The position numbers and the translations under genes are program-made. Shown here piece after piece: positions 10,343 to 20,545 of a stretch of DNA of 64,000 nt. The stretch is from Symbiodinium natans (lineage: Eukaryota; Sar; Dinophyceae; Suessiales; Symbiodiniaceae): NCBI GenBank assembly GCA_905221605.1, contig CAJNDS010000247.1:186638-250637 (forward strand). The letters run 5' to 3'. The notes beneath the pieces were generated by a model. That model worked only from the letters and a program-made list of their open reading frames with translations. It did not search any database and was not told the origin of the DNA. Position 1 is the first letter of the stretch; each line of letters opens with the position of its first letter.

Positions 10343-13300
10343 ATGGCGTTGCATGGCGTTAGGGTGCTTGAGCTGGAGGGCCGGGCACTCGGAAACTTTT
10401 CTGCCAGCTCCACTGCGCAGTCAGCATCTAGACGACACCCAGTCCACCACTGATCCATCAGAATCTAGTCAAGTCAAGATACATTTGTAGATTTTGTTTT
10501 ATTATTCAACTATCTACTGTTGTCTTCTGTCTTTTTGTCTTTTTATCTTGTTTCTTTGCTCCCCAAATAGTCTACTGTTGGGGTTCTAAGTTCATTTAAG
10601 GATTGCCGACATTCTGAGGACTGTTGCCGGGTTCCTGGGCTCCTTGTCTCCCTTTTACTGTTCGGGGTCTTCGGTGGTGTAACTATCATGAAGCTTGTTA
10701 TCTTGTTACAGATTATTACATATTAACATATATACCATATTATTTCACATTATTACATATTATTACATATTATTACATATTATTACATATTATTACATAT
10801 TATTACATATTATTACATATTATTACATATTATTATATATTATTACATACTATTACATATTATTACATATTATTACATATTATTACATATTATTACATAT
10901 TATTACATATTATTACATATTATTACATATTATTACATATTATTACATATTATTACATATTATTACATATTATTACATATTACGCATTGTTACATATTAT
11001 TACAAATTATTACATATTATTACATATTATTACATATTATTACATATTGTTACATATTATTACATATTATTACATATTAATACATATTATAACATATGAT
11101 TGCATATTATTACATATTATTACATATTATTACATACTATTACCTATTATTACACATTATTACCTATTATTACATATTATTACATATTATTACATGTTAT
11201 TACATATTATTACATGAATAATAGTATATTTATTCTGCGACCAATCGAAGGTATCGGGCCATGCCCTCTGGCTGCGTGTGTCCTCGCAGACTTTGGGGCA
11301 GATGCCAGGGCCCTGCTCATGCATCTTGTCGGTTAAGGGCTTATAATGGGCTTATAGGTTTTCCCTAAACCCTAAACCCTAAACCCTAAACCCTAAACCC
11401 TAAAGGGGATTTATGGGGTAGCGGGCCTGCTGAAGGCTTTGTCATGGCTTGTCTATGTCCAAAGTGCTCACGTTGAGGTCGTCACTGTGTGCCGGGCGTT
11501 TTGCACTTAGAGTCAGGCTTCGATGAATGCCAGCTGAGATAGGGTTTAGGGTTTAGGGTTTAGGGTTTAGGGTTTAGGGTAGCCTGAGGCAAGGCGGCCA
11601 AGCACGCTCGCAAGGTGACCCGGTTTCCCGTGGCAAGCGCGCGGTCCTCGGAACAGCTCAGCTGCCAGTCACTCTTTGTGAACATTGTGCCTCTGAGGCT
11701 ACTGAATATGGGAAAATCGAGCTTTGAGGGTTTTAAACGTTAAAAAAACCCTAAATCTGACACTACTGAATATGGGAAAATCAAGCTACAGAGTCAGCAT
11801 TCTTGGAGTGGTCTATGAACGAAGTCCAAGTCCAGGATCAGTCGCTGTCGACATCAAAAGCGTAGATGGCGTGAAGGCAGGCTGGCCTATCCCCCTTGGG
11901 AATTATTTTCCATTTTTTGTTTATATGAAACTCAAGAGGATATTTAAAATAGTTTTTTATTAAGGTTCCAAGAGGAGTAAAGATGGGTGTGTGTTCTAAG
12001 TCAGGGTCTTTTTGGAAAGGGTGAGGTATGAGGGATGATACGCATGATCAGAGCATAGATATATTCTATATACTCTTACGTATACTGATTGGGTTTCTAT
12101 ATTCTATGCCAAAACATCCCTACATGCCCAACATCCGATGCGTCTCTGTGACGTCGTGATCCGACACTTCTAAGCTATAGAAAGTCTGACAACACCCTAA
12201 ACTGACAAACAAAGCGCTTTAACCCTGAAATCTTAGACGCATCTGATTGACCACTGAGATTTTTGGCTTCCGACAAACAGTCCGTGTGCTTTTTGGGTTC
12301 AGGAAGGTTTGAGGATGTTTAAGGGAATGATTGGGATGGTTTGGGACTTCTCTTTAAAGCCCAATTGTGTGTGTGAGAGCCCATGTGCAGGTCATCCAGA
12401 AGCTTGCATCGACGGTCGACGTGTTCCTGGAGCCTTTCCGCCCGGGGGCCGTCATCTCAGAAATGTCTGGCGCCATTCTTCGGCACAGGTATGCAGCCTC
12501 TGAGCGGAGTTGTGGGGTTCAATACTAACTGACGCAGCGGCCGAAGGCAGCGGTTCACAGCGGCACACGCACACACGCACATGTGGTTCACACACGTTCG
12601 AGGAGGTGACTAGATGGGAGGAAAGTTCCACGCGATGACTGCGCGACTCGGTAGCTAACCGTCGATTTCCTGTGCGTCATCCCAATCCACATCATGGACT
12701 GCCCACCGCCACCTTGTTGGTATTCAACAAGAGCTTCCACAGACGCACATGTAAACCCAGTCATACCAGGAGCAGCTTCACTAAACAACATGCTGGAACA
12801 CCATTGAACTGACCAGCGCCAAGCCTGAGCACGTGGTTTGCACAAGAAGCAAGATCAAACTTGAGGGCCACTAGCTGCCAAGGACCTTGTCTTTTCTCGC
12901 AGAAGCTTTCGGCGTCCGTCTTTGTACTTACGTGCCGCATTCACCTCCTGACTTTTCTCTGACGCTGTACCTAGCATATGAGCTATCGTCATTGCTACTC
13001 TGTTGTTCTTGCTTATGTTAAGTTGGCTATCGCTCAAGGTTAATGTTGTTTTGACTGTTCATGGCCCAAGGTGGTGGAGAAGCTTGGTTTGGGACCTGAG
13101 GCTCGGCAAACTGCCGCTAAGGTCAGGTTCAGATTTGTTTCGATGAGCAGGTGCTGTGCAGTCAGAATCCTCGTCTCATCTATGGCCGAATGACCGGCAT
13201 AGAACTCAGAGCACATGATGCGCATCCCACTTGTGCATGTGAACGATGGGACCCCGAGGATACGGTCAAGGCGGAACGGAATTCAGTTCCATGGCCGGGC

Positions 13301-16300
13301 ACGACAACAACTACCTTGCCTTGTCGGGCCTGCTTCTTATTTACCTTGGCGGTAGCAGCCACATGGGGGTTTGACAAAATGGGGATACCCTTCTAGGAGT
13401 CCTTGTCACCCATTATAGGAAACCCCCACATCCGAAGATGCCGGATGTGGTCAACATGCGGCCTGTGTGAGGCACTTTGGACTTCTTCAAGCGTGGTGAT
13501 GAGAAGCCATTCGCTCCTGCGAACTTTGCTGGTGACTATGACCTGGCCTTACCCTACTTTTGTGCAATGCATCTGAACCACAAAATCGCATGAGCTAGGC
13601 AGGAGGAGCCATGATGCTGGCGATGGGTGTTCTTCTGGTTGGGACTCCAAGCGCTCAGCTTCTCTTGCGTCTTGCACCGGGGGCAGGAAAACCCTAAACC
13701 CCAAACCCGAAAACCCGAAACCCCAAACCCCAAACCCCATACCCCAAACCCGAAACCCTAAACCCTAAACCCGAAGAAGGTTGGGGATGTTGACTGAGGC
13801 CCTGCTCGAACGAAGCAAGAGCGGCTGCGGTCAGGTTATTGATGCAGCCATGATCGATGGGGCCAACTACACGGTGCCCCGATGTGCCAGATTTGTTGGG
13901 TTTAGGGTTTAGGGTTTAGGGTTTAGGGTTTAGGGTTTAGGGTTTAGGGTTTAGGGTTTAGGGTTTAGGGTTCAGGGTTCAGGGTTTAGGGTTTAGGGTT
14001 TAGGGTTTAGGGGTGGATTTGCAACAGCGTGTCCTTTGCCTGTGCTCTCTGACACTCAAGCCTGGCCTGCAAAGAGTTTCTGAGCAGGCGCTGCCGCTGT
14101 TCAAGTGGATGCAGTCTGGTTTTGTTCCAGCTCGAAACCCTGGAGCTTCTGACAAGCTTGTGGCTTTCTTACGCGCGTGTCGACTTGTAGCGCCGAGGTC
14201 GGAACAGATGGCCACGTAGTGGCCTCAGACTTTATCTTATGCCGGGGCCCTTGGGGAAGGCAAGGGGTGCTAGTCGAAGCTTGGCCTCACCCCTTTGTGT
14301 GTTGCTTAGGTCAGGCTCCGCACTGGTCAGATATATACCTCTGTAAGGAGGATCCGGCCGGATCCTCGAAGTCGGCACACATGTCCGATCAGCCTTGCCG
14401 AAGTTTTGATAGTTTCAGGCCAAGAAAGGCAGCCGCCAGTACGTCTCAGTGCGCCTTTGGGAACGGATGGGAGGTACAGAAGGTACAGTAGAATTCGATC
14501 TTTGCCAGCATGTGGGGGGCTCACGATATCAGCGGTACCTTTTTGGGGTCCTTACTTAAATGGGATCCTACTATATTTGGGGGTCTATGTTAGGGGTTCC
14601 CTCATTCTCGTAAACCCCTACGTGAACTTAAACTCTGACAGCCGTAATGTTCCCAGTTTTTCCCTAAACCCTAAACCCTAAACTCCCAGTTTTTCAAAGG
14701 TACAGGCGATCGAGCCCCAGTTCTACAAGGTGCTCCTGGAAGGACTTGGGCACCGCAGCTGCAGAAATGCAGCTTTGGGGGCATGTTTCAACCCGAAATC
14801 CTAGACAGCCCTGGAAAACCCTAAGAACCCTAAAATTCTTATAACCCTAGTAACCCTAATAACCCTACTAACCCTGATAACCCTAGTAACCCTAGTAACC
14901 CTAGTAACCCTAATAACCCTAATAACCCTAGTAGCCCTGGTAACCCTAGTAACCCTAAATCCCTAACTCCCTGGGCCGCATCCTAGGCTTGCAGGTGAAG
15001 AGCTGCCAGCACAGTGGGACAAGGAGGCCTTCCTTTTGCGCCAGCTCTTAAGGGCGAAAAACACGGCGTTTAAGAGGGTTACTAGGGTTGTTAGGGTTAT
15101 TGGGGTTATTGGGGTTATGAGATTTTTAGGGTAATTAGGGTTTTAGGAACTGACAAAGAAATTCGGAACAGCGAAAGATTAGTTGGGGCTCAAATTTTCT
15201 GGATGCTGCTGAAGCAAGATGAAGCAATTTAGCAAGGCCTGGCCTGAGATGAAATCCCGCTTCGCCGCGATATTCCAAACCAAGACCCGCGACGAATGGG
15301 CGATTCGCTCAGAGTTACGGCTCACCTGAAGGCTCCAATGTAGTTCCTATTTGGGTTAGTAACAGGGGATTCTTGGATACTACCCCAAAAAGGTACTACA
15401 TAGGAGCCTTTGGGCAGAGACATCCAGGGAGGCGCAGCTCCTGATGTTGATTGCTCCCCATGGTTTACCATTCTCCTTTAACAGACCAGCACGTTCCGAG
15501 TTGTCCCCGGGGCAGCCAGTGCCTTAAGGCCCGGGTGTTTGCGGGCACAGACGCATGCTGTGTCCCCGTGCTGAACGCCACGGAGGCTGCGCCGTCCTCA
15601 GCCCAATGTGAGTTCAACGTGCACGCAGTGGCAAGCAGATGCTGAGATCCCGCCTAAACTTAAACAACAACCTAGAGGAACCCCTGAACACTGAAAAGCC
15701 CCATGTTAGGCTGCACATCCTCACAGCAGAAGGCGGCGCAGCCTAGAGCTCAGTGGAGTAAGTCAACGCTCACCCTCTTGTGCTTTTGTGAGCCTTATCG
15801 TTAGTTATTCTACTACAATTCCTATTCTTCTTATTTTTACGATTAGTTTTCTGCTCCTTCTTCTTCTTACAATTAGTGTAATGGTTATTATTGGAATTAC
15901 AGTAGCATGTTGTTGTTCGAATCATAGTTGCTGAGGCTTTGAGCCAACACCTGGCGGAAGCCCAAGAGACAGAAAGCACATCTTACAGGGAGTTAACTCA
16001 TGGGCCCCTACTGAGGTTTTAAGTTTAGGGTCTAGGGTTTAGGGTTTCTAGGGTTTAGGCCCTTAAAGGTCCCGCTGTGCAATCTGCTACCGGGGCTCTA
16101 GCCTCCCTCCCTTCTGGCGCCCTTGAGGCTCACCTGGAGCCTATGAGCCCGCACCGGCACCGAAGCTCAGCCGTACCCCGGGCTCCGTGTGCGGGACTCG
16201 GAATAGGGTTTAGGATGTGGGGTTTAGGGTTTATACGGTTTAGGGTTTCCCTGAACCCCAAAATCCCTAAACCCCCTAAACCCCTTAACCCCCTAAACCC

Positions 16301-16969
16301 TAAACCCCCTAAACTCCTGGACCCCTAAACCCTCAAATTCGAAGCGCGCTATACTGCAAACAGGCCGCGGCCTCGCCCCGTGCCCGGCGCCAACACAAGA
16401 GAGGTGCCTGGAAGCATCAAAAAGACGGGATTTAGGGTGTGTGTGTGTGTGTGTGTGTAGAGTCGTCCTCAACCGGGGTTAAAATGTTTTGGGTTTTGGG
16501 TTTAAGGTTTAGGGTTGAAGATTCGCGAGACTCCGGACTTCAATCTTAAGTCCACCCTCCAAAACCCTATGAAACCATCCACTTCACAGTTCTAAAGCCC
16601 TCAAGCAGTAGCTACACTTCAATCCCGAGGCCACGAAGGTCCTAAACCCGAAACCCTAAACCCTAAGCCCTAAACACGCATGAGGTGTGGGATCATGTGG
16701 GGCCTGAGGATGCTCCAGGGCCAAGGGGCGGACCGTCTTTCGGGGGTTAAGGGTGGGTTTAGGCTTAAGGATAGGTTTAGGATTTAGGGTTTTTGGTTTA
16801 GGCTTCAGGACTTAGGGTGAAGGGTTCTGGGTTTTAGAGGGGTTTGCTGGCGGGATGCCTGGGAATGTTAGGGACCACGCTCGCTTCGTAGGTGCTGCTG
16901 GACAACGGCTTCTCAAGAGAGGAGGATGCGCCCTCAGTGGGTGTGGGTCTGTGGATGGTGAAGTTGTGA
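10343..16969 (+). CDS. AMACR: Alpha-methylacyl-CoA racemase, complete gene of about 22 exons
   Basis: Family III CoA-transferase fold enzyme that epimerises 2-methyl-branched acyl-CoA esters, usually in peroxisomes or mitochondria. Exons: 10343-10379, 11251-11303, 11478-11490, 11603(or 11615)-11638, 11836-11876, 12391-12447, 13071-13100, 13151-13196, 13259-13327, 13472-13539, 13599-13637, 13799-13873, 14088-about 14150, 14198-14221, 14700-14754, 14995-15026, 15237-15299, 15529-15585, 15936-15975, 16128-16188, 16364-16403, 16892-16969. Landmarks: MALHGVRVLELEG start, VLADFGAD, GKRSVAVDIK, FLEPFRPG, NPRLIYGRMTG, MAGHDNNYLALSG (catalytic His), FAGDYAGG (catalytic Asp), GQVIDAAMIDG, AIEPQFY (likely catalytic Glu), VFAGTDACCVPVL, PAPAPKLSRTPG, DNGFSREED. 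About 357 residues, close to the usual 360-380. Nearly every join keeps phase. Fifteen introns start GC, one GA, four GT. The exon near 14088 is the least certain, and a stretch before DGHVV may be missing. The likely spliced-leader acceptor is GCAGAG about 15 bp before the ATG. Confidence 0.93.
10708..11216. repeat. ATTACATATT minisatellite in AMACR intron 1
   Basis: About 50 copies of the 10-bp unit, nearly perfect in the left two thirds and more diverged after 10980. It fills most of the first AMACR intron (10380-11250). The apparent long open frames of Ile-Thr-Tyr-Leu repeats are a by-product. Confidence 0.95.
11366..11404. repeat. CCCTAAA tract in AMACR intron
   Basis: About six CCCTAAA units within the intron 11304-11477. 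Confidence 0.9.
11540..11580. repeat. TTTAGGG tract in AMACR intron
   Basis: About six TTTAGGG units within the intron starting at 11491, in the opposite orientation to the tract in the preceding intron. Confidence 0.9.
13365..13428. mobile_element. Short TIR element, family A copy 2
   Basis: GGGGGTTTGACAAAATGGGG at the left, TTATAGGAAACCCCC at the right, only about 64 bp. It sits in the AMACR intron 13328-13471, between the LALSG and TLDFFKRG exons. Confidence 0.7.
13684..13775. repeat. Degenerate CCCTAAACCCC tract in AMACR intron
   Basis: Mixed CCCTAAA, CCCCAAA and CCCGAAA units in the intron 13638-13798, ending about 20 bp before the acceptor. Confidence 0.85.
13898..14011. repeat. Long TTTAGGG array in AMACR intron
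   Basis: About 16 TTTAGGG units with two TTCAGGG variants, the longest array of this type in the window, inside the intron after the GANYT exon. Confidence 0.95.
14513..14621. mobile_element. Short TIR element, family A copy 3
   Basis: Left GGGGGGCTCACGATATC and right ATTCTCGTAAACCCC, with the family's internal GGGGTCCTTA and GATCCTACTATATTTGGGGG. It lies in the AMACR intron 14222-14699, followed by a short CCCTAAA tract at 14662-14684. Confidence 0.75.
14812..14970. repeat. CCCTAATAA / CCCTAGTAA repeats in AMACR intron
   Basis: A run of 9-mers AACCCTAATAACCCTAGT, a variant of the telomere-like unit, fills the intron 14755-14994. The next intron has the opposite-strand version (about 15070-15145). 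Confidence 0.85.
15326..15415. mobile_element. Short TIR element, family B copy 1
   Basis: GGCTCCAATGTAGTTCCTAT at the left and ACTACATAGGAGCCTTTGGG at the right, 90 bp in total. It lies wholly within the AMACR intron 15300-15528, whose flanking exons join exactly as REW-ARVFAG in phase. The closest relatives, at 22942 and 52973, have almost the same length. Confidence 0.88.
16022..16330. repeat. Telomere-like tracts flanking an AMACR exon
   Basis: TTTAGGG-type units at 16022-16060, before the exon 16128-16188, and mixed TTTAGGG then CCCTAAA units after it (about 16200-16330). The next intron has further tracts at 16440-16520, 16640-16670 and 16740-16830, plus a GT repeat at 16437-16459. Confidence 0.85.
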
Positions 16970-17390
16970 GTGAAGTTATCTACCGAGACGAAAATATGAG
17001 GTGGACAACCTTATGAAGGAGGGTGTGGTTGCCGAAAGTCGCAAAGAGCCGTCAAAGCTTTGACTCTGCGAAAAAGTGGCCGTGAATGCGCCTGCCGCTA
17101 ATCCTCATGCTGCCACATGACACACACACAATCGCAAGCCTGATCGCCAGTGACACATAGAGTGGCGCCTTTGCTCAGATTGCAGGCGACAGTTGCCCGA
17201 CCATCCGCCTTCGAAGTGCTGACGAGCAGATGGCGAGCAAGCTTGGAGCCTTTACCCTGGCTTTGCACTTCAGTGATCTGCAGTGCGCATGTGCAGTTCG
17301 CAAACTCGGAAAGACTGTCTGGAACTGCCTATCGGCTCAGAAGACGAAGAAGATCTCCCCCCCAAAGTCTGGCAGCCCTGTCTGGCACCC

Positions 17391-18817
17391 ATGGCGACTG
17401 TGCCAGTGAACCCGAAGCCCTTCCTGAATGACCTAACGGGCACCATGGCTGAAGGTATTCTGGTTTTGTGTTTCAATGTGTTTGCTGTTCTTTGCAGTGC
17501 GAGTACTTGTAGAGGAGAGTGCAAGAGGCCATCTGGTTACAGGCAACTGAGACGATCTGCTTCAGATGCCACAGGCAAGCGTTTTTTTTCTCGCTGAAGC
17601 TGTTTGAAACCAAGGCAAGCTCGTGCTTACGAAGCTGAAATGGGGCACCTCGGATGAACTTGAATCCCCTTGCACAGGGAGAGCATAGTAAAAAGCCGCC
17701 GCCGTTTAATCAATGGCAAAAATAAATAGAAGTCCGACATCCAGATGTGTCGAGACATATGCTTTGTGGCATGATGCCTGAACATGCAGGCTTCAGGCCT
17801 CAGTCAGCCAGTCTCACCTGTGCATTGGCTCGGAGCATGGTCTGCTGCATAAACAGGGAAGTCCAAGCGACAGTCTGATCACGTGTGCCTTGAAACCCTA
17901 TATAAACCCTAAACTACCCCAAGCCCTAAGCCCTAAACCCGAAACGACAAACTTGGGCTGTGAGGTATGGAGTACAAAGGCACCCTGAAGTCCATTGACC
18001 CTTACATGAACCTCCAGCTGCTCAACACAGAGGTGCGTGTAGTGACTGCCTGGTGCATTGTGTGTGTGTGTGTGTCAAGACTTCCTGCCTACCCCTGGTC
18101 ACTCCTAAGAATCAGAACCTATCACAGCCCACCTTTCAAGGTCCTCCCACTACCATCTCCCCTGGAAAAAGGCCCCGCATGCGTTCAGCTCTCTTTATCC
18201 TGGCACTCTGAACTTGTCAACTCATGCGCGTGTTTCTTCCCTCCTTCGCTACATCATCTGTTTTAGGGCCCATCCGGAGTTCCGAGTTGCCTAGTCACCC
18301 CAGTCCGTGCGGAGTCCGATCACATGCCCGCAGAGACCCGAAAGCATCGGCACAGGAGTGGGTTGACGGCAGCTTTCGGGGCAACCTTGGCGAGGTCTTC
18401 ATTCGCTGCAACAACGTCCTGCAGCTGTGCGGTGACTTAGGGCTTTATGGAATTTTGCGAAAATCCTTGTCGGACGCCAGGGTCTACCGTGTTGTTTCCT
18501 TGGGGCATTTGCGCAGGTCCTTTGCGTATGGGGTGCTCTCTGTCCACCATTACAATACAAACAAATGTTTCAAGCATGCGGCAACTGGGGTTGGCCTCTC
18601 TGCGTAGTGATGTACTCTTATTGCGGGCGTTAACACCCACATTCCTATTGTTGATGTTGTCCTGTGTGGTCCTTTGCTGTTTGCTGTAGGGCAAACATGG
18701 CAGAACTGATTCTGGTAGAATACTGTAGCACAGCCAACAAATTCCAGGATGCATGCCGAGCTTGCGGTGCCCAGGTACATTCGCGGAATGGCTGATGAGG
18801 AGTCAGATATGGACTGA
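17391..18817 (+). CDS. SNRPF: Sm protein F, spliceosomal core, complete
   Basis: Subunit of the heptameric Sm ring that binds the Sm site of U1, U2, U4 and U5 snRNAs. Exons: 17391-17439, 17615-17644, 17965-18032, 18356-18420, 18775-18817, giving 84 residues (human SmF has 86). The exons read MATVPVNPKPFLNDLTG; KLVLTKLKWG; MEYKGTLKSIDPYMNLQLL then NTE; EWVDGSFRGNLGEVFIRCNN then VL; and YIRGMADEESDMD with TGA. Sm1 and Sm2 motifs are intact, including the RCNNVLYIRG signature. All joins keep phase. Introns start GC, GC, GT, GC and all end AG|G. It begins 421 bp after the AMACR stop and ends 115 bp before the next start, on the same strand. Confidence 0.96.
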
Positions 18818-18932
18818 GCAAAGTAGACTGGTCTGATTGGTAGACCTGATATAACTTGACATGGGAGGCAGGGATTGCTGGCTCCGCCATGTCCTGCAAA
18901 TGATTTGTGCCGGTGCAGTCCATGCTGAGTGC

Positions 18933-20545
18933 ATGGCTTTCACGGCATCGAGCTTAAGTCTTGTCTCTGATCAAGCTCAAAAAGCGCTTGGCTGCATGTC
19001 CAACAGGCCGTGCCGGTTGACATCAATGCTCCTCTTACCCATCAAAAGAAGTGTCAGGAAGTTCGTTCAGAAATCTTAAAGAAACCGAAAGCCAACATCC
19101 TAAGAGCCCCGGAATCACGGAAGAAGCTGTCTTGAACGTGGTCCACCAGCCAGTCTGGGAGGCCCCGAGTTTCAGGCACAGTTTTGCTGGCTGCGCAAAA
19201 AGGAAAAGGCACCCGGCTTGAGGACGGAGGGAAGTTGCGGGCTGGGTGGAAGCAAGATGGCATGCCTGTCAAAAGCTTTGAGTCTGCATCATTCTGGGAG
19301 GTTCACGATACTCGGCATACCTTATTGGGGTCCGATGATAAAGGGCTCCTACTATTTGGGGGTCTATATTAGGGGTCCCCTATTTTCGCAAGCCCCTTCT
19401 GCATCCCATCAGCCCAGTTGACTCCACCGTGCCACTACTTCCAGATGGGGCTGTGCACAAAAGGTGCAGCTTGCAAGCCTGGCTCTCAGCACGGCCGACA
19501 TGGGGGTTTACGAAAATAGGGGGCCCCCAATTTAGGCGCCCAAATGGTAGGAGTCCCTTATATTCAGGACCCTAAGAAGGTACCCATAAGATCGTAAACC
19601 CACACATCTGTAATCTGTATTTACTTTGTCGATGGACAGAGTCTTTCGGAGTTCTCAGGTTTTCCCACAGCCTTGCTGGCACGCTGCCAAGACAGGCTCA
19701 TGTCGCACGGTCGGCTGCAGGGGATTGCACCACGTTCCCGCTGAGTGACTGTTGAGAAGGTAGGCTAGGCCTCCTGACAGGAGGAAGTTCTGCGCATGGA
19801 AACCTTGCGCTTGCAGGCGCGATGGGCAGGGATAGTGCTTGCAATGCGGCATGATGCAGCATGCCCTACTAGCAGAAGCAGATTGGGGATGCTTGACATG
19901 GAAGGTGGAGTACTACTTGAGTGATGACAACCTGTTGACCGACAGCTTCTTTCAGGCCAAAATGCCTGTTGCCAGTTTCAGGAACCTGGCTCAAGTACCA
20001 GAGCATCTTTTGAGGACTTGATCCACAACAGCGAGGGAGGATGGATTGCAGTGGACAACTTTCTAGGCCTGCAGCATCGGGAGTCCAAAACTACCTGTCA
20101 AGAGCAGATCAGGGAGATGGTTGGCGCAGCATTTTGGCATCAGGGAATCAAGAACATGAATCAAGGCGAATCAAGAGCATCCATGCTTCACATAGCGCAC
20201 GCTCACAGGCTGCCCGCGTATCCAGCAGCTGCGAGCCACCGCCGCAGAGGTGCCCATCCGCGAATCGATCCACCCAGAGGGCCCAATACTCCTTAGCTAA
20301 GGTATACACCTTAAACTAGAAAGGGATCCTTAATCTGATTTAAGGAATAGTCCTTAAGCCATAAAAGGATCCTGAATATGATTTAAAGAATATTCCTTAG
20401 TTAAGGGGCATTGGGCTCTTTGGGCAAAGACGGTACCAGCGCCTCCATGTGCTCGTTCAGCTCGTCGCCGCCCTGCGCTGGTCGAAGCAGCTTCGCCTGC
20501 GTGAGTGGCCGGAGGGAAAGGAGGCAACCGTCGGCCAATGAATAG
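18933..20545 (+). CDS. La-motif (LARP-type) protein with CCCH-like zinc finger
   Basis: Exon 1 18933-18990 (MAFTASSLSLVSDQAQKAL); exon 2 from 19058 (SSFRNLKETESQHPKSPG, later NVVHQPVWEAPSF); exon 3 about 19232-19300 (MPVKSFESASFWE); exon 4 from 19418 (PCHYFQMGLCTKGAACK, a Cys-x7-Cys-x5-Cys arrangement like a CCCH finger with the His further on or in the next exon). Exons 5-7 form the La motif: 19905-19955 (VEYYLSDDNLLTDSFFQ), 20015-20066 (DLIHNSEGGWIAVDNFLG), 20209-20280 (RIQQLRATAAEVPIRES). La motifs bind RNA 3' ends, so an RNA-binding role is inferred. The last exon follows a family C element. Its frame is uncertain: a serine-rich tail ending at a TAG near 20545 is my choice, but another frame reads LHVLVQLVAALRWSKQLRL. 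Introns are nearly all GC-AG. Separate LARP classes cannot be told apart here. Confidence 0.75.
19296..19396. mobile_element. Short TIR element, family A copy 4
   Basis: The left end is diverged (GGGAGGTTCACGATACTCGG) and the right end is typical (CCCCTATTTTCGCAAGCCCC). It begins right at the exon ending FWE and fills most of the intron 19301-19417 of the LARP-type gene. Confidence 0.7.
19502..19602. mobile_element. Short TIR element, family A copy 5
   Basis: GGGGGTTTACGAAAATAGGG at the left and ATCGTAAACCCA at the right, one of the best preserved left ends. It lies in the intron between the zinc-finger and La-motif exons, about 105 bp downstream of copy 4. Confidence 0.8.
20273..20424. mobile_element. 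Short TIR element, family C copy 2
   Basis: Left CCCAGAGGGCCCAATACTCC, right GGGGCATTGGGCTCTTTGGG, with internal AAGGATCCT palindromes and two tandem CCTTAA...GGAATA blocks. The exon ends within its left repeat: the GC donor (20281) is the GC of GCCCAATA. The acceptor lies just beyond the right repeat, so the element is essentially the whole intron. Confidence 0.8.

Noticed and set aside
10624-11336. 197- and 134-codon Ile/Tyr/Leu-repeat frames
   Set aside because: They are the translated 10-bp minisatellite. Only the end segment, IGPCPLAACVLADFG, is real, as AMACR exon 2.
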